Shown: in pieces, positions 1-10,980 of the stretch
How positions within the stretch are numbered: position 1 is the first letter of the stretch
Layout: each line of letters begins with the position of its first letter
Source of the DNA: Lepraria neglecta
Taxonomy: Eukaryota; Ascomycota; Lecanoromycetes; Lecanorales; Stereocaulaceae
Direction of reading: 5' to 3'
DNA: 64,000 nt
NCBI GenBank assembly: GCA_033220425.1
Contig: CM065651.1
Coordinates: 2,046,001 to 2,110,000, forward strand
Position numbers and translations under genes: made by a program
Notes under the pieces: model-generated
Told to the model about the DNA's origin: nothing
Seen by the model: only the letters and a program-made list of their open reading frames with translations
Databases searched by the model: none

Positions 1-472
1 CAAGGGAGTCGTGTACGGCTTAAAGAGACGCTCGACGCGTGATCTGAGATGAACGACGTGTAGACATGGAGAAATGCGCTTGTCATCTTGGATTGCCGTC
101 TTCTGAGTGGTTGCATTCTGAATGATGATGTCAAACAATGCCAGAATGCTTGGTAACGTGATCTTAGCGTGTCTTGGCCCAAATAAGATTGTAGATTGGC
201 TCGCGGGTCTAAGAAAAACGTGGAATGGTACTTTGCCAAGGCATAGAGCCACGAATATTGCGCTGACAGCTTAGCTTTCTACTGTAAACTTGTTGAAGGC
301 ACCGATAATTATAATGTTATCTGCAAGTGTCTTTGGTAAAGATAATTGTTTGTAGATTTACTGAGGTGTGAAGGTGTAAAAGTAATGTTCTTGCGGGCGG
401 CTAGCACCGGAAAATTGGCGGGCAATTCCACCTTTTTCTTAGACCTGCGAGATTGGCTTTTTGGCAGATGCG
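1..472. other. no gene seen
   Basis: No reading frame, RNA gene or repeat that I can support. It is probably the 3' flank of the minus-strand 2EXR-like gene that follows. Confidence 0.4.
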
Positions 473-1703
473 CTAGTGCTTAATGTAAGGAAGTGTGGCT
501 TGGCAATATCTGGATTTGAATTTTTCGGGATAGGGCGGAGCTAGTACAACACCTATGAGGTTGATCCAGCTTTCGCAGTTAGCGCCCTTCCAATCCGAAC
601 CAACTGCACGGTCCGCCTTAGTCACAGCAGTGGCCAATCGGTCTCCTATCTTCCTCGCCTTCCATCTGGCCACCTCAGTCACAGCAGTGGCCAATCGGTC
701 TCCTATCTTCCTCGCCTTCCATCTGGCCACCTCAGTCACAGCAGTGGCCAATCGGTCTCCTATCTTCCTCGCCTTCCATCTGGCCACCTCAACATCCAAT
801 GCCTCCGCCTCCTCCCTTAACTTCGCCGCTTTTCCTTCCAGTCTCTCCATTTCGTATACAATAGTCACTTCTCGCGCTAGTGGCCGGCAGTCAGAGTGTC
901 TGGCGTAGACAACATTGCAAGCATCCGTGACAGGACCCTCCGTGCTGACACCGAGAGCCGGCTCTAGAGCCGTCCTTATTTGATTGTGGATATCTGCAGC
1001 GGGTCCCCGTGAACTGAGAAAGTAGCTGTCAACGTACTCTGGCATCTTTGCACAGGATATTGGGGGCAATATATCGAGTTCAGCCAAGTTCATTGCCTTC
1101 AGAGCACGTAGACCACGTTTCTTTATCCACCACTGTTGGTCCATGTAGCATGATTGGACCTCAACGACCAGAGCTCTGAAACCCCTCAGCTCTTTGAAAC
1201 TCTGGAAAAGCGACGTTGATAAGAGCCTGGGTTGGCAGTTTAGCTGGTCGCGTTGATCAGCACCAAGGGTTGTGTGGAATTTGATGCGACAACTATTTCG
1301 GAGGACAGCATTGCCTTCGAATTGGGCGACGAGTGCACTGAGTTGTGTCTTTGTGGCCGGGTCTTGGGGTGTCAGGGTAGCGCACGTGAAGAAACCCAAC
1401 TCCAGATGCTGATGGCGAATTCGATAATTCTCATCTTGTTTGCCGTCTTTTGGTCAAGTATGGGTGTGCGATGCTCATTGCGAAAGTCCAAATTGAAACG
1501 GAAAACGCCTTAGCTATATAGTGCCTCGATCACCTCTTCGCTGATGGCTTGGGTGGGCGTAGTATAGCTAGACTCGTGACCGCTTTTGGCTTACGATTCC
1601 GGGAAGTGGCGACGTATGTTTTGCTCAACAGATGGTTGTAGATCGTGTCTCGGAGCTCGCGTGGGAACATATTGAGCGTGCCCAATGAGGTGGGATGGGC
1701 CAT
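473..1703 (-). CDS. 2EXR/F-box-like hypothetical protein with internal repeat
   Basis: The function is unknown. The first exon (1703 to 1595) begins MAHPTSLGTLNMFPRELRD and continues TIYNHLL. That is the opening seen in fungal 2EXR/F-box-like proteins (F-P-x-E-[LI]-R-x-x-I-Y/W). A GTAAGC donor lies at 1594 and an AG acceptor near 1447. The joined frame then runs to the stop at 473, giving about 360 residues. The middle (FQSFKELRGFRALVVEV) also resembles this family. Near the C terminus a charged helical segment, VARWKARKIGDRLATAVTE, is repeated three times. The family is abundant in Pezizomycotina genomes and mostly uncharacterised. The acceptor choice is my inference, because an in-frame TGA just upstream shows that some intron must end about there. 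Confidence 0.55.
622..792. repeat. 57-bp tandem repeat, three units, in frame
   Basis: Three head-to-tail 57-bp units (622-678, 679-735, 736-792) are identical except for the last base or so. Because 57 is 19 codons, each unit adds the same 19-residue charged segment to the 2EXR-like protein without breaking the frame. The near-perfect identity implies recent expansion or homogenisation. Confidence 0.95.
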
Positions 1704-3220
1704 TATGCAGGTATTGAAGTACAAAGTCGAGCAGGATGCTGAAGAGAGTGAGCACTGAGATGGTTTCGGGATATGGACGGTATCTCACCTTTGGAAAAAG
1801 GCGAGCATGTGGTATCTGGTACCTTGAACGAGGTAAATGGTGTGGCAGTCTCTTTCGATGATGGAATAAATTGAGCTGGTTGTTGATTGGTGCGACGGCG
1901 GAAATATGAACTGCTTCTGGTGTTGCTGTGTTGTTATGTTGGAGAGGGTTAGTGAAGAACGTTCAAGAAGCACGAATGCCGAGTTTCTAGCATACAATGT
2001 TTCACAGTAAAAATGTGTTTTAACGTATTAATCAAAGCTAATCTTGCATTCATACTACTTGAGTAATGTTTAAATTGGCCGAGTTTCCATCAACACGTAG
2101 ACTCTTGCGGTAAGAGTTCGCATGATACGGCTATAGTACGTGTGAGTCGAGACTGGTGCTCTCGCTAGGAAATCCATTCGGTGCTGGAAGTTGATGAAGT
2201 TTGTCAGTGAGCATCGTTCTGTAAGAAAGCGTATCACGGTTTTTGGAGGAACAATCAAGGACCAGTGTCCACGTTGCGGCCGAGACTGAGGCAGCGATGC
2301 TGCTGAAGATAGTACAAATGACCTAAGGAACACAACTGTCAGTAATTGCAATCGTTTCATGAACAGTGAGGGGTTGAAACACCAGCCCTTGGCTACACTG
2401 ATGTGCAATATATGATGGCTACAGCGTACTCATTCCTCCGCAAGACAAAGTAACAAATTGCACTCCTTCTGCTTCACAAGAGCGCATGAATGACACAAGT
2501 GTGTATCATTGGCAATGGATGAGTGTGTTCTGAGCATGAAAACCCTCCTACTTTGGCCAACTCTTTACATGATATAGTGGGGAAGTCGGCCTTGAGCCAT
2601 CTCGTACGCCAATGATCGATCTTCTGACATCCCTCTCCTTATCATCTTCGCCGCCTTCTAAAAATCTTCCCGTTTGCCCCGAAGGTATGCCTCATTGCTC
2701 TCCATTGCTTCGAGGAAGGGATTTTTGCCCGGAGAGAATTTGAATTAGTAGCGAGATTTGTCGAGAGTGTCGAAGTCGATTGTGACAGGACCTGCTGGCC
2801 CCAGGGTAGTCTCGAATGCTAGCTCCATGGCCAATTTTGCCTCGTGTATGCATAAAGTCTCCTCTTTCCCTATTTTCTCCCCTCCCGTACGATATCTCCA
2901 GTGGCTAATAACACCCGGTGCAAGTAACATTTCTACAATGACAGACCAGAAGCCTTGCAATCTTTCACGACCTGGATGATCCAGCTCCCTTCTATCCAAG
3001 ACAACTTCGGGACCCAGTCGAGGCTTATGGTGAACGAGTTTCTCAGGTTTTCGGTACCGCGGAATTTTGTATTTCGGCCACGCAGATTCGATCTCTATTT
3101 TTAGGGGACCAATTCGGCGAAAGACAACTGTACACTCGGAATTCTATGTTGTGCTTGAACACATGACTGAGTGAATCTTGACTTCCAACTTCCACCTGTC
3201 CTGAGACTTCCTTAAGTGCC
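1704..3220. other. no supported gene
   Basis: Several open frames of 60-110 codons occur on both strands, for example 2745-2999 on the minus strand. None matches a family I know or links to neighbours through convincing splice sites. I treat the stretch as non-coding or as remnants. Confidence 0.35.
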
Positions 3221-3775
3221 TTATTGATGGGATTGAATGCAATCGATGGCAGCCTGAACTGCACATTCCATTAGCTAGACATCTCTAATATTGCTGAGGC
3301 CTTACCAGTCGTGATGTTCTTTGTCTCTTCGCCCAGGTTAGCCACTTCAGACTCCTAAATACGGATCAGTTATGTACTCCTGGCATTATTCTGTCCAGTG
3401 CCAAGAGGAGTTCCGTAACGCCCGCTTGATCTGCCCCAAGATCTTTGGTAAAGCTGGCCGGGTTGACCACCTAATAAGCGTCACCAAAGCATGGACAGAG
3501 CGGCTTTATCGAAGCCTGTATTGGCGCATGGTAGATTAGGAAAATCACCTTTGCTGGTGCAACGCCAAGCTGCTGAACTATGATGTTCTTGACGCGGTCA
3601 TCGGTTATGCTCATTCGGCGACTCATTACAGTGAGCGACTTTGCTCCACCCTGCTGCTGTATGTACTGAAATGGATATTTTTGAGGCCCAAGATTGGGCG
3701 GATAGAAACCTGATGACCAACTGCAAAGAATGGTTTTGCTAGACACACTGATCGTACTAGCAAGGCTTTGAACAT
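3221..3775 (-). CDS. acyl carrier protein-like, lacking the pantetheine serine
   Basis: A five-exon model gives one uninterrupted 110-residue protein: 3775-3710, 3665-3549, 3470-3378, 3324-3306 and 3258-3221, all with GT-AG introns. The N terminus (MFKALLVRSVCLAKPFF) looks like a mitochondrial presequence. The rest follows bacterial/mitochondrial acyl carrier protein closely: DRVKNIIVQQLGV, then NPASFTKDLGAD, ELLLALDRI, and a C-terminal NITTVQAAIDCIQSHQ. In acyl carrier proteins the 4'-phosphopantetheine is attached to the serine of the G-A-D-S-L motif. Here that motif reads GADQAG, with Gln at residue 76, so the protein cannot carry acyl chains in the usual way. The loop before helix III is also about six residues short, because intron 3 (3377-3325) replaces it. 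It could be a structural paralogue, as in complex I or iron-sulphur assembly, or an early relic. The family call is firm and the role is not. Confidence 0.8.
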
Positions 3776-4163
3776 GGTGGTGGGCAATGCTACCGCTTTG
3801 CTACTGCCTTGAAAGGTAAGAAAATTGGCGAAGGTAGGATACGCGACGGACATTCATTCTTGTAAGCTATGCATGCAGACAGAGTTCCTCGGACGAGGAA
3901 TTTTTGCACCATGCACCCAGAGCGTCTGGGCCCGCTGGAACCCTACCACACCTAGAAAAGCTCGGCTCACAACCTGACAGTCACGTTAGTACGGCACGTT
4001 ATCGGGATTTTAAGGCTGAGATACACTTCTAGATGTTTCTTCGGATAATCCTCGCCGCTCAAGCAAGTCGGCTTCCATTTTCATTGTTTTGACCCTCCCC
4101 GCCCCCGGTTTCCCCATGCCTCCAAAGAGAGAGATGGTATCAAATTAAATCATATTCGCAGGG

Positions 4164-5823
4164 CTAAACAGCCTCAAGTTTGGATGACACCGAACTATTT
4201 GACATGTTCAGGGAAAGTGGTATTGAGGACCCATCTTGTAGGTTCCAGATCATATTTGGTTCCCCTCGCCCTAGTCTTGACCAGCTCGCCGTGTTCTGGA
4301 GAAAGTTGTTGAAGTTTTCGGCTGTTCTTCCTCCACCAACAGCAAACGGCGGATTAGGAAATCCCAGAAAATACGCCGCCAAGCCAGCCACCATCCCTAC
4401 GGATATAGAGGTGCCAGACTTTACCCCTGTTTGGCCAAACTGGGCACACTCAACGCCAACGCCGGGAGCGTAAGCCTTGACATAGAAAGATTCCTGGCTG
4501 AAGTAGGCCTCGAGGCCAGTATTATCGACGGCTCCGACCAGAGTCAGAGGCAGTTGTCCCGTTCCTGAGTTAGTGAATAGACCGGGGTACTGGTCGACCC
4601 ATCGTCGCTCAGCGCCGTTCTTTGCGTTGCCTGAAGACACCACAATCACAGCGTCAGCGATGATCGCTTCGCCCATGAGGACTTGCAGCCGTCTCCAAGG
4701 TTGTGGGATCCAGGCCCAAGAGGGATTGGCTTGATATGTAGAACCAAACGCCAACATGACAACAGCTCTCCTATTGGGATGCGCAGCTATTTCATCGAGA
4801 ATCGCTTGGAAAGCCCAGATAATGTCGGAGACAACCAACGCAGATTTGACAATGATGAGTGGAGTCCTTTTAGATACTCCAATCTTCTCCCCAACGGCTC
4901 TCGATGTAACACAACTCCCGTGCTCATCCACGTCATCGTCGGTCGGAATTGGTACGACGCTGGGAGCGTAAAGCCAACTCATCGGATGGTCGTCAAATTC
5001 CTAGGACAAAATCAGTGACAATGAACTGTGCTAGCGCATCATTTTCAAGAAATTAGTCTAGGGACCGGCTTGAGCGCAGAGCACGTACAGGATTCTGAGG
5101 GTCAATCCCATTCTCCACAACATAAATGACCGAGTTTTGCCCTCCATTCTTGTCGTAAGTGTAATACTTGAGGTCAATTAGACTGCTTACTCTTGGCCAG
5201 GAGACGACCTTTAGATCTGGAGGCGCATCCATTTGGTAGACAAGGTCTGACGGTTTACCGAGTTTTGAGTTATCACTGTCAGAAACATTGGAAGGGAAGA
5301 CATCCAGGTTGGAGGCTTTGAAATTGAGTCTCTGTGCAACAACAATGTTTTCGTACACCTCAGCCTTGATATGGAATTAGTCAACTTATGAACTTACGCC
5401 TTGCGCCAACGTCTCGATACGTGTTCGCGCTTGGTCATTGAGAGCTTCGGGCAGAAATGATAGTGTACTCACACCTGGACTGTTCGTCATAACTCTTCCA
5501 ACCTGATAGTCGTTCATCTTCACAAGCCAGAATTGCGGCCCTGAGTACCGTCCGCCATATTCAGCAACATTGTGAGCACCTAAGACGTGTTGAAGATTGT
5601 ATCTAAGATTTTGAGTCTGTTTCGTCGTATTTCCAGAGAATACGACGTATTCTCTTGCAACCGATGCTGAAGACGTATCACTCCCAGACCATGGGAGAGC
5701 AGTGAAATTGTCGGTGGCTGGAGAATTGTCCATTTGACCACCCCCGATAGATACAATCAAGAGAAGTATGAAAGCTAAATAACGGAGATGTTGTAGCCCT
5801 GCGAGCATCCTCCTGGCGTGCAT
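4164..5823 (-). CDS. secreted subtilisin-like serine peptidase (S8 family)
   Basis: Three exons (5823-5398, 5364-5089, 5000-4164) join in phase to 512 residues. The start was chosen because a hydrophobic leader (LAFILLLIVSIGGG) follows directly; the ATG at 5808 is an alternative. A propeptide-like segment precedes the catalytic domain. The catalytic His lies in DEHGSCVTSRAVG (His261), the oxyanion Asn in VSSGNAKN (Asn359) and the nucleophile in SGTSISVGMVAGLAAY (Ser432). The first triad position, normally Asp in V-x-V-I-D-T-G, reads IYVVENGID, so it is Glu226. The protein therefore looks like an extracellular protease whose activity may be reduced or altered. The intron at 5365-5397 is only 33 nt, so that junction needs RNA support, although both sides read in frame through it. 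Confidence 0.8.
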
Positions 5824-6626
5824 GTCTCCTAACGGGCATCGTAGTTGAGGCACAAGATTAACACTGCCCGTGTCAGTCTAGCTGCAGTATCAGGACCAGG
5901 TCAGGTTTCAACCCCAAATAGTTATGTCGTCACAAGGTCTCATGATTGGTCATCGTCTCCTTAGTTTAAATATCCATTAAACAATTTGCCCTCGGCGAAA
6001 TAGCGCAAGTTTGAAACCGTAGATATAGCAAACGCATATCAATGAACCCATCCCGCCCTGTCGCGTGGACGCACATCTTCGAGATTTTTGCGATCTCTAT
6101 TGCCGACTATTGCCTCGTGACTGCAGCGCTCAATCAGTCGATGCGGGTATCGCAGCGGCTCAACTTTAGGACTTGTTCATAATTCACAAACGTACTCAAG
6201 CTCATAATTTCAGGATTGCCATGGTTTCGGAAGTGTCATTAATTGGCTCAAACCAGCATCCAAAGGAAGCCAACTCAGATGCTATTCATGAGCTGCGTCG
6301 AACCACGCAAGTGATAAGACATGAGAGAAGCAACAGATTGACCGAGTACATGGTCATGGAATGAAGGTTTCTGGGTTGTTTATTTGCTGAAGTTAGAGCT
6401 ATAGAAGAAGCATGTCTAGAGGATCAGAGACCCGAATGTTTTCTTCATGACTAACACTCTGATGGAATCCGCAATGAGACATAAGAGTGGAATGCACGTT
6501 TGGGGAAGGTGCACAGGAGAGGAGAAATGCCAAGAAGATAGAAATCTGCCCCGATCTCATCTTGAATATTGGTTGCTGTGGACGCCTGAACCATGATAAG
6601 CTCGCGAGAGGCGCAGCGAAATAATC
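5824..6626. other. intergenic, no gene seen
   Basis: This is upstream sequence of the subtilase and of the HET relic. Open frames are short and show no recognisable domain. Confidence 0.4.
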
Positions 6627-7705
6627 ATGGTACCTTTACGTTTTCACTCCCTGATCCTACCGACATTCATGATGCGCATCTATTCGCTGCGGCTCCTCCT
6701 CCGCAGAATGCGGCCTGATTCAGAACGTAGACCGGTTCATACAGACTCCATTCTCTGCACGACATGCAGAAGCGCACTTGAATTCTTTGCTTATATCATG
6801 GAGGAATCCAGGTCCAACCGGTCACAAGCTTCCGTTGTTGCTCACCATCGTAACTTGTATTCATTGAGGGATTCGGTACATTCGAACTGCCACTTCTGTG
6901 TCTTTCTTGCATCCCAATTCGATGGCATAAGGATTAGAGAGAGTTTGTTTGATAGTTTCCATTCAAATCATCAGATTGAGCTGTGTTGGGCCTTTGAACC
7001 TGGTGCGATCGATGATCAGCGCTTTCCAGGACATGCACGCATCAACCTTGCTTTGACAAATTCAACAATAGAAAGAACAAGTCGAAGCTATCCCAACTTC
7101 ATCAGACTACAACTTTGACCAACTAATGATTTCAGCTATTTGTTTAACCTAACTCCTGAGATAGGGTCCTCTCGACATGAGTTGAGCATTGCGGATGATG
7201 ATGGCAGTATTATATGGATGACAGAAGACAATACATGCTCTCCTATTTCTCGAGAGCTGGTTATTCAATGGCTATCTCGCTGTCAGAAGAATGAAGATAG
7301 GAGACACGCCGGGTGCAACAGAACCGTGGGCACTTGGCTGCCAACGCGGCTTCTCGACGTTGGGCACGCATTGGAAAATTCCTGCTTGCGGCTTGTGCCG
7401 CCGAGATAGACTCCAGATACTTTCTCTACTGATAACAAATATGCTAAACTGAGTCATTGCTGGGGAGAATGGGGTCCGAAAGGAATTCCCGTATTGAAAT
7501 CTGAAAACGAGGAAGAGAGATTTCGAGAGGGCGTTTGCATAGACGCAATACCTCCAACCTTTCACGATGCCATTAGGATTGCTGAATGGTTTCAAGATCG
7601 GATCATTGAGGGGAGGGGCATTCCTGAAGCTTCTAACACTCTGTAATAGTCCGATGGCTCTGGATAGATTTGCTATGCATCATTCAGGACAGTGATGTCG
7701 ACTAG
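6627..7705 (+). pseudogene. HET-domain (heterokaryon incompatibility) relic
   Basis: The sequence reads as a classic HET protein in one frame. It has an N-terminal region with CTTCRSALEFF and NCHFCVFL, then a segment CNRTVGTWLPTRLLDVG. The HET core follows, with KYAKLSHCWGEWGP near 7440 and WIDLLCIIQDSDVD near 7655-7705. These match the family hallmarks Y-x-x-L-S-H-C-W-G and L-W-I-D-x-L-C-I-I-Q-D. HET proteins trigger cell death when unlike fungal individuals fuse. The frame is interrupted several times and the protein stops soon after the core, so this is a dead or truncated copy. It sits 2 kb from the split NLR, the kind of neighbour expected in an allorecognition region. Confidence 0.8.
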
Positions 7706-7943
7706 CGGCGTGAAGCCTCACTTATGCACCAGGTGTATAAGCGTGCACTTCTCAATGTAGTTATATTGCCAGCATTTCGTTTCCCTGATGCAGTCTATGA
7801 TATCCAAGTGGGCCGATAAGCGAGAGATGATTTTATTTTCACATTTTCCTCTGGCTCTCCCACCGCTCTGCCCCCAGCCCCAGCTCCTCCAACACGACTT
7901 ACTAGTCCTCTTCAATCCTCCGGCTCCAAAGCTCATCTACCAA

Positions 7944-8529
7944 TTAAAGTACAGGCGCTACGCAATGATTCAAAAAGTCCCCTCGATTTCCCAAAAACGC
8001 AATAGTGGAACCTTGGCAGTACGCGCCAACGTCAAACCTCGCGGAGTAAACACTCAGCGGTATCTGGACCTGCTGTGTCGAGCTAGAAGATGTGCTATTG
8101 CCTGAGGTCATCTGGATGTCGGTGAAAGAGCCTGTGCAAGACAATTTCCCAGTAATGATTGGTTGCGGGTTAGCCGCAGCGACGGCGCTCGGGTTTGAAG
8201 TGCTAGTGCCAGTGTTTTCGCATGCATACGGGGAGCAGGTCTCGTCGTAAGGGGAGCGGCCCCCATTCCACAAGGCCGTTCTGGTCGCAGAAAGGCAGCG
8301 AGGGGTTCCGTTGGAGGCCTGAGCAGTGTGTGGTCAGGCCGGTGTCACCGCAGTTGAGAGTCTGGAGGCTGTTATCAGCTTTGGGATTTACTAGAGGTAT
8401 GGAAATGGTGGGGTTGGTACCAGTAATACGCTTCTCGAAGGTTTGGGTTCCGAGAGCAGTTGCGGTTGCTGAGAGGAAGAGGGTTGTGAGAGCGAAGCTG
8501 GAGAGGACACCCGTGCTGGAGAAATACAT
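7944..8529 (-). CDS. small secreted cysteine-containing protein, effector-like
   Basis: Two exons, 8529-8392 and 8318-7944, join in phase across a 73-nt intron with a GTAAAT donor, a CCTGACC branch site and a CTCAG acceptor. The product is 170 residues. It starts with a clear signal peptide (MYFSSTGVLSSFALTTLFLS, then ATATALG). The mature part has six cysteines (in PRCL, DETC, YACE, LSCT, AYCQ and NHCV), which suggests three disulphides, and a Ser/Thr-rich loop. I do not recognise a family. Size, secretion signal and even cysteine count are typical of fungal secreted effector candidates, but that is inference only. Confidence 0.65.
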
Positions 8530-9779
8530 TGTGGTGGTGAAGGTTGGGATAATCGACCTCTTTGTGGTAGATGGACAAAAGGATTTTGATGGAGGATTTG
8601 AACGGGATGAGAATCAAGCAAATGTAGGACTCGTAAATCTTATAGAAAATCGGGTGGAGTGGTTGCTCCCTTCTATTATAAGGGTTTTTGCTCAACACCA
8701 TGATGATCTCTTAAAACTTTGTGCCATAAAGATGTGAAAGCTCAGTTAAGGAGCTTCCTAAGCCCTGCACCATCAGCCAAAACGCGATGATAATCCGAGA
8801 AAACCCCACGGGTCGCGTACGGGTTTTAGGCACGACGTCAGGTACGAGCTCTAATAGCTAGGGCCTGAGGGTCTTGCGTAAGTATACTAGTAGGCTAGTA
8901 GCTACGAAAACCACGGACCTTTGATTTTAATAACTGTGAGGCTCGAAACAAGACTATCGTCTCAGATGGCGCTAGTGGTCGCATAATTAGAGTTTGCGGC
9001 TGTCGCGTGTTGGAGGCCGAGTCGGAAGATCTGGCCAACTTCGACTCTAGCAAGCTTCCAATCTGCCTGGGAACCGGAAATTCAGAACGATTCAGGATGA
9101 GGCTGCTGATGATGGCACTAATTCGGACCGAGAGAATGAACTTGCCATAAATCTTGGCACAGAAGCAGAGATCTGGATAGTCATACCAAGTCTGCCTCAA
9201 GGATGGAAGCAGAGCACAGTACTCAAGAAGTCGCAGCCATCATCTTTCGGGGCCACTCTTCCCGTAGGTATATCTCGCAGCTTACACAGCGCGTCATTCG
9301 TGAACAGGCTCCTCCCTCCCTTCAGGGGGTCCTCCTGCACACACTCGCTCTCTCCGCTGTTTCTGTGCTCTGGACCTTAACGAAGCTTGACCTCCGGGAG
9401 AAATACGATTGACGTTATAGGATGAACTTCGGACCCACACTGAGATCTGAGATCAGCTTGCAGTTTCATTGGCCAATTGGATGATGCGTGAAGCCCAAAC
9501 TCTCGAATTGGGGTTGGGGGGAGATACATGGGAAGTTATGGGTTTATATGTAAGGAGTAGGGATGCATACGTATCCATCCCATATCCAACGCTCCCGGCT
9601 GCTCTGTCTGTCCGTCATAGTCAGGTAAGTACATATGCAGTCATAGTCATCATGACCGCACCGTACATGAAGTCCCTGCATATGGCACCACCATCAGTCT
9701 TGCAGCCTATAACCTCATGTCTCAAAACTCCCCGAATTGCTGGCAATGACACTCATTATGAACACGTTCCAATCCAAGG
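8530..9779. other. intergenic with possible transposon-derived debris
   Basis: Around 8800-8900 the sequence is rich in TAG-containing words (ctagtagctacg and similar), and around 8950-9400 there are short open frames on both strands. This looks like debris of a mobile sequence, but no transposase motif is readable. Confidence 0.25.
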
Positions 9780-10456
9780 ATGTCAGTCATAGAACCCCCT
9801 ATCGCTCTCGGCCTAGCCAGCAACGTCGTCCAGTTCTTCGATTTCGGAAGCAAGCTCTGTGCGCGAATCAAGGAGTTCTCCTCAACTGCAGGCAAAGCCC
9901 CAGGGGAGATTGGGGAGCTTGCCGACCGACTGTCCCTCACCTTGAGTACTCTGGAAACCCTCGATCAAGAAGGCTTCAAGGCAGTGGAAAGCAACCAAAA
10001 GACGCTCGAGGCGTGCACAAACCATGTGGAAGAGCTGCATAATATGCTAGCGAAACTCACTGTGACACAGACCAAGGAAAGGATATCGCAATGGCAAAAG
10101 GGGGCTAAGAAGGTGGAGAGGTCGTGGAAGGCTTTCAAATCCCCTTCGCGCGGACGACAAGATCGAAGACTTTCAAAAGAACTTGGATAGGCTTCTCAGT
10201 CTGGTCTCGTTACAGCTACAGGCTCGGACTGATAGCAAGAATGAAGAGATCCTTCGTCAATTGAGGATTCTTCGCCTTGAGGCTATTTCTAAACCAAATC
10301 TTGAGCGAGGTCCAGACGTACCAATCTCCACCCTTCCGTTCACTCGCAATTGGGGCTTGATTGGGAGGGAGCATATACTCGATGACATTGATCGATAATT
10401 TAGCTCGGGGCAGCGTAGTGTTGCTTTGTGTGGACTTGGAGGTGTTGGGTGAGATC
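9780..10456 (+). pseudogene. N-terminal half of a STAND/NLR receptor, ends in the P-loop
   Basis: The opening PPIALGLASNVVQFFDFGSK is the start of the SesA-like/NACHT-N domain found at the front of many fungal NLR proteins. The helical domain runs to about 10190. The next frame continues with a linker, NWGLIGREHILDDID, then SGQRSVALCGLGGVG at 10408-10452. That is the first strand and P-loop of an NB-ARC NTPase. The reading frame is interrupted before the P-loop, and homology stops at once after GGVG. The missing continuation (the rest of NB-ARC and the TPR region) lies on the opposite strand, beginning near 13712. See the separate finding on an inversion. Confidence 0.75.
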
Positions 10457-10614
10457 GAAACGTCATTCCCGTCGACTCCTGGCACTTGAATAAATCCATT
10501 TGCAAACCTCTTTTATGTGATTCGAATTTTATGGTCTTCCCTAGGCTGATCTTGGCGGGAAAAGAAGACAGAATTAGAATCAGCACCCCGTCCGGGTAAG
10601 TACGCTCATCCTAC

Positions 10615-10964
10615 AGTCAACCTTGGCTATAACGGTTCTAGATGTAAAGATATCTTGTTTGTTACAATTTGAAGTCATGGATTCAAGGATTTTCGGTGAT
10701 AATTAACGATAACCTGTGTATTCCGATATCGTCACGATTCTGCCAGAAATTTTGCGGGCGATCGTTATAAATCAATTGTATTTTTGGTATTCTACCAGGT
10801 GCTTCTGCCTGTAGGGCTGATTTTCCAAGAATTTTGGTAATTTATCTCTGATAACCCGGTTTCTACGTATTTTTCGGGCTTAGCGTAGTCTTAGTATACC
10901 TCTATCCTGGTCTTAACGATACAATCTTATGCATTATTGAATTCGTTATAGCCAAGATTGACTG
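10615..10964. mobile_element. MITE with terminal inverted repeats (Tc1/mariner-like)
   Basis: The left end CAGTCAACCTTGGCTATAAC (10615) and the reverse complement of the right end, CAGTCAATCTTGGCTATAAC (ending 10964), match at 19 of 20 bases. The 350-bp interior is AT-rich and has no coding frame, as in a miniature inverted-repeat element. The base pair before the left end is TA and the one after the right end is CA, so a decayed TA target-site duplication is possible. TA duplication and CAGT ends point to the Tc1/mariner/Fot1 superfamily. It lies between a GTAAGT donor (10597) and the decayed F-box coding sequence, so it may sit in a former intron. Confidence 0.8.
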
Positions 10965-10980
10965 CACATCCTTCCACTCA

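Noticed and set aside
2745-2999. Minus-strand frame with gene-like composition
   Set aside because: No known domain, no convincing splice partners and no start context, so left as unsupported.
8950-9412. Possible transposase fragment
   Set aside because: The composition is suggestive, but no DDE, HTH or zinc-knuckle motif can be read in any frame.
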